Of a stretch of 64,000 nt of DNA, positions 51,745 to 61,065 are shown one piece after another. Position numbers and translations under genes: made by a program. A model generated the notes under the pieces. It ran no database searches, had not been told where the DNA came from, and worked only from the letters and a program-made list of their open reading frames with translations. The stretch's first letter is position 1. The number at the start of each line of letters is the position of its first letter. The stretch comes from Nocardioides bizhenqiangii (lineage in GTDB: Bacteria; Actinomycetota; Actinomycetes; Propionibacteriales; Nocardioidaceae): assembly GCF_034661235.1 (NCBI RefSeq), contig NZ_CP141059.1, positions 1,983,501-2,047,500 on the forward strand, in the 5' to 3' direction.

Positions 51745-52632
51745 TCAGCGCAGCTGCTGGCGCGCCGCGGCCTCGAGCCGGGCGATCCGGTCCGCCATGG
51801 GCGGGTGGGTCGCGAAGAGGCGCGAGACGTCCTGGGCGCGGAACGGGTTCGCGATCATCAGGTGGCTGGCGTTCTGCAGCTGGGGGGTCGGCGGCAGCGG
51901 CGCGTGCTGCGTCCCGAGCTCGAGCTTGCGCAACGCGGACGCGAGCGCGAGCGGGTCGCCCGTGAGCCGGGCGCCGTCCTCGTCGGCGTCGTACTCCCGC
52001 GTCCGGCTGATCGCGAGCTGGATCACCATCGCCGCGAACGGTGCGAGCAGCGCCATCGCGATCATCGCGAGCGGGTTGGGCCGGTCCTCGTCGCTGCCGC
52101 CGCCGAAGATCGACGTGAACGCCAGGAACTGGCCGACCGCGCTGATCACGCCGGCGACCGCGGCCGCGACCGACGAGGTGAGGATGTCGCGGTTGTAGAC
52201 GTGCATCAGCTCGTGGCCGAGGACGCCGCGCAGCTCGCGCTCGTCGAGCAGCCCGAGGATGCCCTCAGTGACGGCCACCGCGGCATGCTCCGGGTTGCGC
52301 CCGGTGGCGAACGCGTTCGGAGCATTGGTCGGCGATACGTAGAGCCGCGGCATCGGCTTGCCGGCCGCGGTCGAGAGCTCGCGCACGATCCGGTACAGGT
52401 CCGGCTGCTGCTGCTCGGTCACGGGATAGGCGTGCATCGCCCGGATGGCGAGCTTGTCGGAGTTCCAGTAGCCGTAGGCCGTGGTCCCGACGCCGATCAG
52501 GGCGAAGACCCAGATGAAGATGGCGTTTCCGGTCGCCGCCGAGATGACGCCGCCGACGGCCAGGAGCAGGCCGATGATGGCCGCGAACAGGGCGGCCGTT
52601 TTCAGTCCGTTGAAGTGGTTGTGCACGTCCAT
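51745..52632 (-). CDS. htpX: Membrane zinc protease HtpX (M48)
   Basis: This 295-residue protease has two N-terminal membrane helices (near 11-33 and 37-52), the zinc site [12 protein letters not shown], two more helices (about 150-205), and the third ligand Glu in [12 protein letters not shown]. HtpX degrades misfolded membrane proteins with FtsH. The ATG at 52632 is chosen at the start of recognisable sequence ([15 protein letters not shown]); the frame runs much further upstream antisense to nothing known. It lies 43 nt after nei on the same strand, so it may share that transcript. Its proximity to clgR (stress regulator) is thematically consistent. Confidence 0.95.
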   Translation of the reverse strand: MDVHNHFNGLKTAALFAAIIGLLLAVGGVISAATGNAIFIWVFALIGVGTTAYGYWNSDKLAIRAMHAYPVTEQQQPDLYRIVRELSTAAGKPMPRLYVSPTNAPNAFATGRNPEHAAVAVTEGILGLLDERELRGVLGHELMHVYNRDILTSSVAAAVAGVISAVGQFLAFTSIFGGGSDEDRPNPLAMIAMALLAPFAAMVIQLAISRTREYDADEDGARLTGDPLALASALRKLELGTQHAPLPPTPQLQNASHLMIANPFRAQDVSRLFATHPPMADRIARLEAAARQQLR

Positions 52633-52675
52633 TTCAACGTGCCTGCAAGGGGTGCTGTTCCCCGTGCGGGCGGGG

Positions 52676-53470
52676 TCACAGCGAACTCTCAGGCTGACAC
52701 GAGGGGCACCAGTACGTCGTCCGCCGCTTCGTCTCGGGACCGACCTCGCCCACCTGGATCGGGGTGCCGCAGCGCAGGCACGACTGGCGCTGTCGGCGGA
52801 AGACCCACACCGCGCCCTTCCGCTCGCCCGCTGTGGTGGGCCGGCCGTAGTAGACGCCGTTGCGGAGCAGCTGACGGGCGCGCTGGAGCAGCCGTGCCGG
52901 GTCGCGGACGGCGCTGACCGGGCCGAGCGGGTGGGCGCCCTGGAGGAAGCAGACCTCGGCGAGGTAGATGGTGCCGATGCCGGCGACGACGGTCTGGTCG
53001 AGCAGCGCCTCGCCGAGTGGGCGTTCGGGGTCGGCAAGGAGCCGGCGGAGCGCCTCCTGCTCGTCGAAGTCCTTGGCCATCAGGTCGGGACCGAGGTGGC
53101 CGATGATGCTGTCCTCGTCCGCGGTCGCGACCAGCTCCACCACGCCGAGGGCGAAGCCCACCGCGTCCCTGTCCCCGGTCTTGAGCACGACCCGCGCCTC
53201 GTGCGCGGGCCGCGGCCACCGGCGTCCGGCGTCCACCACTCGCCAGACGCCCTCCATCTTCAGGTGGGTGTGCAGGGTCAGCGAGCGGCCGTCGTGCTCG
53301 AGGCGGGTGAGCAGGTGCTTGCCGTGAGTGCCGGTGCCGTGGACGGTGGCCCCGCCCAGGTCGACGGTCGCCAGCGACGGCCAGCGGAAGTCGGTCGCGG
53401 TGAGGATCTGCCCGGCGAGCCCGCGGTCGAGCCGACGCGCGGTCAGGAAGACGGCGTCACCCTCGGGCAT
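52676..53470 (-). CDS. nei: Fpg/Nei family DNA glycosylase (endonuclease VIII-like)
   Basis: This 264-residue base-excision repair enzyme has the catalytic N terminus Met-Pro-Glu-Gly (Pro2 nucleophile and Glu3), [10 protein letters not shown] with the conserved Lys, an H2TH region ([17 protein letters not shown]), and a C-terminal zinc finger ([12 protein letters not shown] ... CPSCQ). It removes oxidised pyrimidines and nicks DNA by beta-elimination. The stop of lhr lies 15 nt upstream, the same lhr-nei pairing known in mycobacteria (Rv3296-Rv3297), so the two may act together in repair. The Nei subtype (Nei1 or Nei2) was not resolved. Confidence 0.94.
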   Translation of the reverse strand: MPEGDAVFLTARRLDRGLAGQILTATDFRWPSLATVDLGGATVHGTGTHGKHLLTRLEHDGRSLTLHTHLKMEGVWRVVDAGRRWPRPAHEARVVLKTGDRDAVGFALGVVELVATADEDSIIGHLGPDLMAKDFDEQEALRRLLADPERPLGEALLDQTVVAGIGTIYLAEVCFLQGAHPLGPVSAVRDPARLLQRARQLLRNGVYYGRPTTAGERKGAVWVFRRQRQSCLRCGTPIQVGEVGPETKRRTTYWCPSCQPESSL

Positions 53471-53485
53471 GTCGGGCCGTCGTCC

Positions 53486-56400
53486 TCAGCCGCGGATCCG
53501 CAACCCACGCGGAGTCGCCACGAAACCCGCGGCGTCGAGTGCCGCCCGGAGCGCGCTCGGCCCGGAACCGAGCAGGGGAGCGCCGTCGGCCTTCTCGACC
53601 GTGAGCCGGCCGAGAGTGCCGCGCCGTACCGCCGTGGACAGGGCCTCCGCGGCCGGTCCGAGCAGTTCGGGATCGTCGCTCCACGTGAGCAGGGTGCGTC
53701 CGCCCCGCTCGACGTAGAGCGCCAGCGCGCCGTCGACGAGTACGACGAGGGCCCCCGCCTTGCGGCCCGGCCGGTGCCCGGTCTCGGAGTCGGTGGCCGT
53801 CGGCCAGGGGAGCGCGGCGCCGTAGGGGTTGGCCGGGTCGGTGGCCGCGAGTGCGATGGCGACCGGCTTGTCGTGCTCGGAGCGAGTGGAGAAGGTGCGG
53901 AGCCGGTCGATGGCGCCGGCGGTGCCGAACTGCGCGGCGCCGAGGCCCTCCACGAAGTAGCCCCGCCGGCAGCGGCCGGACTCCTCGAAGGCCGACAGCA
54001 CGCGGTAGACCGCGGAGAACCCACCCGGGACCCGCTCGCTGACAACCGCGCCGCGGGTGACGACGCCGTGACGGTCGAGCAGCCGCTCCGCCGTCGCGTG
54101 AGCGCGCCGGGTCGGGTCGGTGTCGATGGCGGGGAGCAGCGCCCAGCGGCCCGCGGTCTCGGGCGGACCGGACCGGGCGACCCGGCCGGGTCGCGGGGCG
54201 CCCTGCCGGGTGCGGTGCGCCGGGCGGCCGGACCGGGTGAGCGAGCGGAGCGGGGCGAGAGTGTCGTTGCTGATCCGACCGGACCACACCAGCTCCCAGA
54301 GGGCGGTGCTGAGTGCAGAGTCGTCGAGGCTGCCGATCGAGTCGCTGAGCTGCCGGAAGAACCAGGCGCCGCCCGGCGCCAGCGCGGTCAGGACCTGACG
54401 CTGCAGCTCGTCGTCGACCTCGTGCAGCGGGTCGGGCAGGGTGAGGGGTGCCTGGTCGGCGAGGTGGAGCGACACCCAGCCGTCGCTGCCGGGCAGTGCC
54501 CCGTGCCCGGCCCAGACGACCTCGCCGGTGGCCGTGAGCTCGTCGAGATAGGCGGGCTCGTAGTCGCGGACCCGGGATGCCAGCACGAGTGGCTCGAGGG
54601 CGGAGGCGGGCACCGGCGCGCCGGCCAGCTGTTCGACGGCACGGAGCACGCCGTCGGTGCCGCGCAGGCCGCGTCCCCCGGGTGCTACCTGTTGCCACGC
54701 GGCCGAGAACCGGGCGAGCGCGACCGGCTCGACCGGCTCGATCTCCTGGCGCAGCTTGGCCAGGGACCGCCGCCGGAGCCGGCGGAGCACCTCGGCGTCG
54801 CACCACTCGTCCCCGAAGCCGGTCGGCCGGAACTCCCCGGTCAGCACCCGGCCCTGGGCCTCCAACCGGCGGAGCGTGTGCCGGACCACCGCCGCGCCGA
54901 GCCCGAGACGCTCCGCGACCTGCTGGTCGGTGAACGGACCGTGCGTGCGGGCGTAGCGGGCCACCAGGTCGGCGAGCGGGTCCTCGACCGGCTCGGTGAA
55001 GGTGGCCGGGGTGCCCGGCGGGACCGGGACGCCCAGCCCGTCCCGCAGGCGGGCGACGTCCTCGACAAGCGCCCACGCGTCGCCGTACGGCATCCGGACC
55101 TGGACCACCCGCCGGGTCGTCGCCAGGTCGGCCAGCCAGTCGTCGACCGGGGCGTCCGGGACCGCCCGGGCGACGGCCTCGTCGGTCGTCAGCGGGCCGA
55201 GCAGGCGCAGCAGGTCGGCCATCCCCTCGGCGTCACGTGCGCGCCGGTCGGGGGCGACCCGCTGCAGCTCGGCCTCGACCTCGGCGAGCACGTCGGGGTC
55301 GAGCAGCTCGCGCAGCTCGGCCCGGCCGAGGAGCTCGGCGAGCAGTCCCTGGTCGAGGGTGAGCGCGGCGGCGCGGCGCTCGGCGATGGGGGAGTCGCCC
55401 TCGTAGACGAACTGGGCGACGTAGCCGAACAGCAGCGTCCGGGCGTACGGCGACGGCGCGCTGGTCTCGATGTCGGTGACCGTGACCTCCCGCCGCTGAA
55501 CGCGGGTCAGCAGCGCGGTCAGGCTCGGCAGGTCGTAGACGTCGTTGAGCACCTCGCGCACGGTCTCGAGCACGATCGGGAACGACGGGTAGCGAGCGGC
55601 GACCTCGAGCAGCGCAGCGGCCCGCTGCCGCTGCTGCCACAGCGGGCTGCGGCGGCCGGGGTCGCGGCGTGGCAGCAGCAGGGCGCGGCCGGCGCACTCG
55701 CGGAAGCGGCTGGCGAACAGTGCTGACCCGCCGACCTCGCGGGTGACGATCTCGTCGATCTCGTCGGGCTCGAAGACCACCAGGTCGGCACCCGGCGGCT
55801 CGGCGTCGGTGTCGGGGATGCGGATCACGATGCCGTCGTCGGACGCGATCGCCTGGCTGCCCTGGCCGGCCAGTCCGTAGCGCTCCCGGAGGCGGGCGTT
55901 GATCGCCAGCGCCCACGGTGCGTGGACGGCGGTGCCGTAGGGGGAGTGGAGGACCAGCCGCCAGTCGCCGAGCTCGTCGCGGAACCGCTCGACGAGCAGC
56001 GTGGTGTCGCTCGGGACCAGCCGGGTGGCGTCGACCTGCTCGCGGACGTAGCCGACCAGGTTGGCGGCGGCGTTGTCGTCGAGCCCGTCTGCGATGACGC
56101 GGGCCCGGGCCTGGTCGTCGGGCAGCGCGGCGAGCTCACGGGTGAAGGCACCGACCGCGGCGCCCAGCTCGGCGGGCCGGCCGAGCGTGTCGCCCTTCCA
56201 GAACGGCAGCCGGCCCGGGACGCCCGGCGCGGGCGAGACGAGCACCCGGTCGTGGGTGATGTCCTCGATCCGCCAGCTGGTGGCGCCGAGCGCGAACACG
56301 TCGCCGACCCGGCTCTCGTAGACCATCTCCTCGTCGAGCTCGCCGACCCGCCGCCCGGTGCCCTCACCGACCAGGAAGACGCCGTAGAGGCCGCGGTCGG

Positions 56401-58027
56401 GGATGGTGCCGCCGCTGGTGACGGCCAGTCGCTGCGCGCCCGGGCGGCCAGCGATCCGGCCGGTGACCCGGTCCCAGGTGATCCGCGGCCGGAGCTCGGC
56501 GAACTCGTCGCTGGGATAGCGGCCTGCCAGCAGGTCGAGGACCGCGTCGTAGGCGGACCGCGGGAGGTGGGAGTACGACGCCGCGCGGCGCACCGTGTCG
56601 AAGAGCTCGTCGACGTCCCACTCGTCGAGCGCGGTCGCGGCCACCACCTGCTGGGCGAGCACGTCGAGCGGGTTGGCGGGGATGCGGAGCGCCTCGATGC
56701 CACCGATCCGCATCCGGGCGACCGAGACCGCGGCCGGGGCGAGGTCGCCGCGGTGCTGGGGGAAGAACACGCCCTTCGACGTCTCGCCCACCTGGTGGCC
56801 GGCTCTGCCGACGCGCTGCAGCGCGCTGGCGACGCTCGGCGGGGAGGCGATCTGGAGCACCTGGTCGACCGCTCCCATGTCGATGCCGAGCTCGAGGCTG
56901 CTGGTGGCGACGACCGCGGGCAGGCGGCCGGCCTTGAGGTCGTCCTCGATCTGCGCGCGCTGCTCCTTCGATACCGAGCCGTGGTGGGCCTTGGCGAGGA
57001 GCGGTGCCGCGCCTGCGGAGGCGCCGGATTGCGCCATGACCTGCGCCGGGGGCGTCACCCCGTCGGAGCTCTCGCCGGTGGCGATCTCGTTGAGGCGGGC
57101 GGTCAGCCGCTCGGCGGTGCGGCGCGAGTTGGTGAAGACGATGGTCGCGCGGTGCTCGCCGATCAGCTCCGCCACCCGCTCCTCGACGTGGGGCCAGATG
57201 CTCGACCGGCGGCGGTCGACCGAGTCGCCGAGGTCGTCGTAGGTCTCCACCTCGGGCTTGCCCACGTCTGGCTCGGTCATGTCCTCGACCGGCACCACGA
57301 CCTGGAGGTCCCACGACTTGTGGGCCGGCGGAGCGACGATCTCGACCGGAGCGTGGCCGCCGAGGAACCGGGCGACCTCGTCGGTGGGGCGCACCGTCGC
57401 GGACAGCCCGATGCGCTGGGCCGGGGTGGCCAGGAGCGCGTCGAGACGCTCGAGGGTGAGGGCGAGGTGGGCGCCGCGCTTGGTGCCGGCGACCGCGTGC
57501 ACCTCATCGACGATGACCGTCTCGACACCCTGGAGCGACTCGCGGGCCCGGCTGGTCAGCATGAGGAACAGCGACTCGGGCGTGGTGATGAGCACGTCGG
57601 GTGGCCGGGTGGTGAGGGTACGGCGCTCGTTGGCCGGTGTGTCGCCCGAGCGGATGCCGACCCGGACGTCGGGCAGCCCGCTCGTGCCGGGCGAGAGCCG
57701 CTCGGCGGTCTGCCGGATCCCGGCCAGCGGCGCCCGCAGGTTGCGCTCGACGTCGACGGCCAGCGCCTTGAGCGGCGAGACGTAGAGCACCCGGGTGCGC
57801 TTCGTCTTGTCCTCGGGCGTCGGCGTCGTCAGCAGCGTGTCGATCGACGCGAGGAACGCGCTGAGGGTCTTGCCGGACCCGGTCGGAGCCACGACCAGCG
57901 TGTGGTGACCGCTCGCGATCGACGCCCACGCGCCCTCCTGCGCCGGCGTCGGCTCCGCGAACGCGGCCCGGAACCAGGTCCGGGTCGGCTCGCTGAACCG
58001 GCTCAGCGCGTCGGGGGTCTCAGGCAC
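53486..58027 (-). CDS. lhr: ATP-dependent helicase Lhr (large form)
   Basis: This 1513-residue SF2 helicase matches the full-length actinobacterial Lhr size. Motif I is APTGSGKT near residue 48, motif II is IVDEVHAV, motif III includes GLSATV, and motif VI is QRVGRAGHQVG. A winged-helix and Lhr-core region follow, then a long C-terminal extension of several hundred residues. Lhr unwinds RNA:DNA hybrids and is linked to DNA repair in mycobacteria. The start is GTG at 58027 with GGAGG 9 nt upstream; a more upstream ATG at 58069 is possible. The gene is cotranscribed with nei and perhaps htpX. Confidence 0.96.
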   Translation of the reverse strand: MPETPDALSRFSEPTRTWFRAAFAEPTPAQEGAWASIASGHHTLVVAPTGSGKTLSAFLASIDTLLTTPTPEDKTKRTRVLYVSPLKALAVDVERNLRAPLAGIRQTAERLSPGTSGLPDVRVGIRSGDTPANERRTLTTRPPDVLITTPESLFLMLTSRARESLQGVETVIVDEVHAVAGTKRGAHLALTLERLDALLATPAQRIGLSATVRPTDEVARFLGGHAPVEIVAPPAHKSWDLQVVVPVEDMTEPDVGKPEVETYDDLGDSVDRRRSSIWPHVEERVAELIGEHRATIVFTNSRRTAERLTARLNEIATGESSDGVTPPAQVMAQSGASAGAAPLLAKAHHGSVSKEQRAQIEDDLKAGRLPAVVATSSLELGIDMGAVDQVLQIASPPSVASALQRVGRAGHQVGETSKGVFFPQHRGDLAPAAVSVARMRIGGIEALRIPANPLDVLAQQVVAATALDEWDVDELFDTVRRAASYSHLPRSAYDAVLDLLAGRYPSDEFAELRPRITWDRVTGRIAGRPGAQRLAVTSGGTIPDRGLYGVFLVGEGTGRRVGELDEEMVYESRVGDVFALGATSWRIEDITHDRVLVSPAPGVPGRLPFWKGDTLGRPAELGAAVGAFTRELAALPDDQARARVIADGLDDNAAANLVGYVREQVDATRLVPSDTTLLVERFRDELGDWRLVLHSPYGTAVHAPWALAINARLRERYGLAGQGSQAIASDDGIVIRIPDTDAEPPGADLVVFEPDEIDEIVTREVGGSALFASRFRECAGRALLLPRRDPGRRSPLWQQRQRAAALLEVAARYPSFPIVLETVREVLNDVYDLPSLTALLTRVQRREVTVTDIETSAPSPYARTLLFGYVAQFVYEGDSPIAERRAAALTLDQGLLAELLGRAELRELLDPDVLAEVEAELQRVAPDRRARDAEGMADLLRLLGPLTTDEAVARAVPDAPVDDWLADLATTRRVVQVRMPYGDAWALVEDVARLRDGLGVPVPPGTPATFTEPVEDPLADLVARYARTHGPFTDQQVAERLGLGAAVVRHTLRRLEAQGRVLTGEFRPTGFGDEWCDAEVLRRLRRRSLAKLRQEIEPVEPVALARFSAAWQQVAPGGRGLRGTDGVLRAVEQLAGAPVPASALEPLVLASRVRDYEPAYLDELTATGEVVWAGHGALPGSDGWVSLHLADQAPLTLPDPLHEVDDELQRQVLTALAPGGAWFFRQLSDSIGSLDDSALSTALWELVWSGRISNDTLAPLRSLTRSGRPAHRTRQGAPRPGRVARSGPPETAGRWALLPAIDTDPTRRAHATAERLLDRHGVVTRGAVVSERVPGGFSAVYRVLSAFEESGRCRRGYFVEGLGAAQFGTAGAIDRLRTFSTRSEHDKPVAIALAATDPANPYGAALPWPTATDSETGHRPGRKAGALVVLVDGALALYVERGGRTLLTWSDDPELLGPAAEALSTAVRRGTLGRLTVEKADGAPLLGSGPSALRAALDAAGFVATPRGLRIRG

Positions 58028-58098
58028 CCGTCCATCCTCCCGCACGCCACCGACAGGAGACCCCCTCACTGTCGGCCCAGTCTGCGACGGTGGAGGGC

Positions 58099-58512
58099 AT
58101 GGCGGACTTTCCGAAGATCATGCACACCGCGATCGACACCACGGACTGCCGTGGACTCGCGGAGTTCTACCGGCAGTTCCTCGGCGCCCACTACCGGCCC
58201 GGCGACGAGCCGCCGACCGACGGCACACCGGACGATGCCGACTGGCTGGTGCTCGTCGACGACGACGGTCGCCGGCTGCTGGCCTTCCAGCAGGTCGACC
58301 GGCTCGAGCGCACGACCTGGCCCGAGCACGACGTACCCATGCAGATGCACCTGGACCTCTCGGTGCCGAGCAGCGAGGAGTTGGAGCGGCATCGCGGCCG
58401 GGCGGAGGCGCTGGGCGCCACCCTCGTGCTCGACAGGTCGGACGACGAGGACGAGCCGCTCTACGTCCTCGCCGACCCGTCGGGACACCCGTTCTGCATC
58501 TGCGTCATCTGA
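58099..58512 (+). CDS. VOC (glyoxalase/bleomycin resistance) family protein
   Basis: This 137-residue protein fits the vicinal-oxygen-chelate fold: beta-alpha-beta units ADFPKIMHTAIDTTDCRGLAEFYRQFLG and MHLDLSVPSSEELERHRGRAEALG, ending in VLADPSGHPFCIC. It aligns with the short actinobacterial glyoxalase-like group. Possible metal ligands are His13 and the Asp/Cys near the end. No substrate can be named. The ATG at 58099 is used; a GTG at 58090 is also possible. It faces away from lhr and converges with the TfoX-like gene at a distance of 9 nt. Confidence 0.85.
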   Translation: MADFPKIMHTAIDTTDCRGLAEFYRQFLGAHYRPGDEPPTDGTPDDADWLVLVDDDGRRLLAFQQVDRLERTTWPEHDVPMQMHLDLSVPSSEELERHRGRAEALGATLVLDRSDDEDEPLYVLADPSGHPFCICVI

Positions 58513-58521
58513 CGCAGCGGG

Positions 58522-58854
58522 TTATTTCGCCGGGAGCGAGCCGGCGTACGACGCCCCGCGCTGCACCCACTCCTCGAGCGCGTCGTCGCTCGCGAGGTCG
58601 TCGGAATCGACGCGCAGCCAGCCGGACATCTCGCGGCCGCGCATCTCCATCGGCCGGGCCGCGGTGGTCGCGAGCAGGTGGTCGCCCTCCGCCGGATCGA
58701 CCCGGACCAGCAGGCCGCCCTGGCCGCTCGCCGCCACTGCCATGTTGCCGCCGACCATGAACCCCAGGCCGCCGAACATCTTCTTCTCGGTGAGCAGGGG
58801 AGCGCCGTCGAGAAGTGCTCGGACCCGGTCGGCGAGAGCCTCGTCGTACGCCAT
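58522..58854 (-). CDS. TfoX/Sxy N-terminal domain protein
   Basis: This 110-residue protein is the TfoX_N domain alone: MAYDEALADRVRALLDGAP, EKKMFGGLGFMVGGNMAVAA and a later ATTAARPMEMRGREMSGWLRV with a final helix-like DALEEWVQRGASYA. In gamma-proteobacteria TfoX regulates competence together with CRP. In actinobacteria the isolated domain is common and its role is unknown. The ATG at 58854 is the natural start, with MAYDEAL typical of the family. It is convergent with a VOC gene (9-nt gap). Confidence 0.9.
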   Translation of the reverse strand: MAYDEALADRVRALLDGAPLLTEKKMFGGLGFMVGGNMAVAASGQGGLLVRVDPAEGDHLLATTAARPMEMRGREMSGWLRVDSDDLASDDALEEWVQRGASYAGSLPAK

Positions 58855-58921
58855 GCGCGCAGCGTAGGGCGCGGCGCCGACAGTGGCCCACAATGGGAAC
58901 CTCCGCCCCACCCGAGGTGCC

Positions 58922-59575
58922 ATGAACCGCCGCCCGACCTGGATCGCGACCGTGACTGCCGCGGTCGTGCTGGTGGCGTGCGGGCTCGCCTGGTGGCTGC
59001 TGCGCTCCGATACCGGCTCCGGCCCGGCGCCCGACGCGTCGCCGTCGGCTGCCGCCTCCCGCTCGGCCGAGGCGGCGCCGACCATCGGGCCCGAGCCGGG
59101 TCTCTGCGACCGTGAGGTCGAGGAGCCGTTCACGCCCCACCGGATCGCGATCGAAGGGGTGGTCGACCGCGCCGAGGTGGTCGGGGTGGCCCGCGACGAC
59201 CGGGGCGTGACCGGGGTGCTCCCGATCAGCAACAAGGCCGACGTCGCCTGGGACCTCGGCGGCATCCGTCCCGGCAGTCATCGGGGCAACGTGCTGCTCA
59301 ACACCCACACCTGGCCGGACGGCTCGGCCCTCGGCAACGCCCTGCTCGACAGGCTCCGGGAGGGTGATCGGATCGTTCTGCGCGGGAGCAACGGCGTGCG
59401 TCAGTGCTACGAGGTCACCCGGGAGATCGAGGTGCTCGCGAGGGCGGGCTACCCGCCCTACTACCGGACCGACGGGCCGCACCAGGTCGCGATCATCGTC
59501 TGCTCCGGCACCCGGAGCGCCGCGGGGGAGTGGAGCCACCGGACCATCTGGTTCGCGCGCCCGGTGCGCACGTGA
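58922..59575 (+). CDS. Class F sortase
   Basis: This 217-residue protein has an N-terminal membrane anchor (about residues 7-28), a Pro/Ser/Ala-rich stalk and a sortase domain with all three catalytic residues: His129 in LLNTHTWPDG, Cys194 in IIVCSG, and Arg207 in WSHRTIWF. Actinobacterial class F sortases attach proteins to the cell wall or pili. The substrates are not obvious: no LPXTG- or LAXTG-type sorting signal was seen in the C termini of the large secreted proteins in this window. The ATG at 58922 is used because the membrane helix follows it. The VOC gene starts 14 nt later. Confidence 0.92.
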   Translation: MNRRPTWIATVTAAVVLVACGLAWWLLRSDTGSGPAPDASPSAAASRSAEAAPTIGPEPGLCDREVEEPFTPHRIAIEGVVDRAEVVGVARDDRGVTGVLPISNKADVAWDLGGIRPGSHRGNVLLNTHTWPDGSALGNALLDRLREGDRIVLRGSNGVRQCYEVTREIEVLARAGYPPYYRTDGPHQVAIIVCSGTRSAAGEWSHRTIWFARPVRT

Positions 59576-59589
59576 GGCACGATGGGGCC

Positions 59590-59994
59590 ATGACCAGTGA
59601 GCTCGTTCCCTACCTCTGCGTGGCGGACGCCAGGACCGCCATCGACTGGTACGTCGACGTGCTCGGCGCGGACGTCGTCTACGACCCGATCGTGATGCCC
59701 GACGCCCGGGTCGGGCACGTCGAGCTGGCGATCGACGGGGCGCGCTGGATGATGGCGGATCCCTTTCCCGAGATGGGGGTCGAGCCACCGTCACCGGATC
59801 GAGGGACGGCGGTGAGCCTGCACGTCACGGTCCCGGACGTCGATGGGCTGTGCGCGGCCGTGACAGCGGCGGGCACCACGCTCGACCGCGGGCCGGAGGA
59901 CAGTCCGCCGGTCGGCCGGGTCGCGGTGTTCCGTGACCCGTTCGGGCACCGGTGGTTCCTCAACCAGCCTGTCCCGGGCGTCACCCAGGCGTAG
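59590..59994 (+). CDS. VOC family protein (PhnB/glyoxalase-like)
   Basis: This 134-residue protein has two beta-alpha-beta-beta-beta modules. The first is ELVPYLCVADARTAIDWYVDVLGAD; the second is AVSLHVTVPDVDGLCAAV, ending in VAVFRDPFGHRWFLNQ. The pattern matches the PhnB-like subgroup. The actual reaction (resistance, isomerisation or dioxygenation) is unknown. The ATG at 59590 follows the sortase by 14 nt, so it may share that transcript. Its last 14 bp overlap the 3' end of the convergent TIGR03086-like gene. Confidence 0.9.
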   Translation: MTSELVPYLCVADARTAIDWYVDVLGADVVYDPIVMPDARVGHVELAIDGARWMMADPFPEMGVEPPSPDRGTAVSLHVTVPDVDGLCAAVTAAGTTLDRGPEDSPPVGRVAVFRDPFGHRWFLNQPVPGVTQA

Positions 59995-60565
59995 CCGGAC
60001 GCCACTCCGGGTCGCGGCCGATGAAACCGAGCAGCTTCGTCTGCCAGTCCGCGTCGTCCGGGACGGGCACGCGGGCGCCGTACTGCCCGCTCTGGCGCAG
60101 CACCTCCTCCATCGGCACCATGCCCTCGTAGAGCTCCCGGCAGCGGTCGACGTCGAGCCGGTCGTCCTGGCCGGTGGCTCGGGCCAGGTCCCAGGTGTGC
60201 ATGAAGACGTCGTTGGTGTAGAACCGCGAGACCGCCTGGGGGAGCGGCATCTCGGGCAGGTGGGGATGGGCGAACGTCGTCGTTGAGTTGGCGGGGTCGT
60301 CGAGGACGGCCTGCACCGCCGCCGCGTGCTGCTCCCAGGCCCCGATCGGGTCGTCATCGACCGACGGTCCCGGCTCGAGCTTGATGTCCGACCCGCCGGC
60401 AAGGAAGTGGGGGAACCACTCCACCAGGTGGCGTACGACGTCGCGGGCCTGCCATTCCTGCACGGGGCTCTGCGCGTCCCACGCGTCGCCGGCCACGCCG
60501 CGCACCCGCTGGGTGAAGGTGCCCGCGATGGTCCGGTGCCCCTCGGCCGGGTCGGCGGGGATCAC
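59981..60565 (-). CDS. TIGR03086-like maleylpyruvate isomerase family protein
   Basis: This 194-residue protein has the maleylpyruvate isomerase N-terminal fold: AEGHRTIAGTFTQRVRGV, SPVQEWQARDVVRHLVEWFPHFL with a metal-binding His, and FYTNDVFMHTWDLARATGQD with two more His/Asp. Members bind a metal and use mycothiol or act as solute-binding proteins; the family is large and mostly unassigned. Its GTG start overlaps the SRPBCC gene stop by 4 nt, so it completes an ArsR-SRPBCC-DinB-like operon. The 14-bp tail-to-tail overlap with the VOC gene is notable. Confidence 0.88.
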   Translation of the reverse strand: MIPADPAEGHRTIAGTFTQRVRGVAGDAWDAQSPVQEWQARDVVRHLVEWFPHFLAGGSDIKLEPGPSVDDDPIGAWEQHAAAVQAVLDDPANSTTTFAHPHLPEMPLPQAVSRFYTNDVFMHTWDLARATGQDDRLDVDRCRELYEGMVPMEEVLRQSGQYGARVPVPDDADWQTKLLGFIGRDPEWRPATPG

Positions 60566-61065
60566 GTGTCCGACCCCTGGAGGCCCGCGAGGATCTCGTC
60601 GAGCGCGGCGTACCCCTCGTTGATGCCGACCTCCATGCCGCTGGCCATCATCCCGGCCTGAGCCTCCATCGACTCGACGACGGACAGGATCTCGAGCCGG
60701 GTGCGCCCGTCGCCGAGGTCGTGGAGCTCGAGGGTCTCGAGGGCGACCGCGTCCGGCATCTCCTCGAACCCGAAGGTCTGCACGATCTTCTGGTTCTCCC
60801 AGACCCGGTGGAACGAGCCGTAGAAGCGGGCGACCTCCTCGCCGTCGCGCAGGGCGGTGTAGCGGTACTCGCCGCCGGTGCGCACGTCCCACGTCTCGAT
60901 GTCCATGTCGATCGACCGCGGGCCCATCCACTGCTTCACGAGCTCGGGATCGACGTGGGCGCGGTAGACGAGCTCGACCGGAGCGTCGAACTCGCGCACG
61001 ATCCGGACCGTGGGGATGTTCGGGTCGGCCTCGATGAGGGTCTCGGGGTGGGTCTGGGTGTTCAT
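60562..61065 (-). CDS. SRPBCC (AHSA1-like) domain protein
   Basis: This 167-residue START/Bet v1-like protein shows TVRIVREFDAPVELVYRAHVDPELVKQWMGP, a DVRTGGEYRYTALRDGEE beta region, and VVESMEAQAGMMASGMEVGINEGYAALDEIL at the C terminus, standard for the AHSA1 group. These proteins bind hydrophobic ligands; the function is unassigned. The ATG at 61065 overlaps the ArsR stop by 4 nt and the next gene starts within its own stop, so the three genes form one tightly coupled operon. ArsR-SRPBCC pairs are widespread in actinobacteria, consistent with autoregulation. Confidence 0.92.
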   Translation of the reverse strand: MNTQTHPETLIEADPNIPTVRIVREFDAPVELVYRAHVDPELVKQWMGPRSIDMDIETWDVRTGGEYRYTALRDGEEVARFYGSFHRVWENQKIVQTFGFEEMPDAVALETLELHDLGDGRTRLEILSVVESMEAQAGMMASGMEVGINEGYAALDEILAGLQGSDT

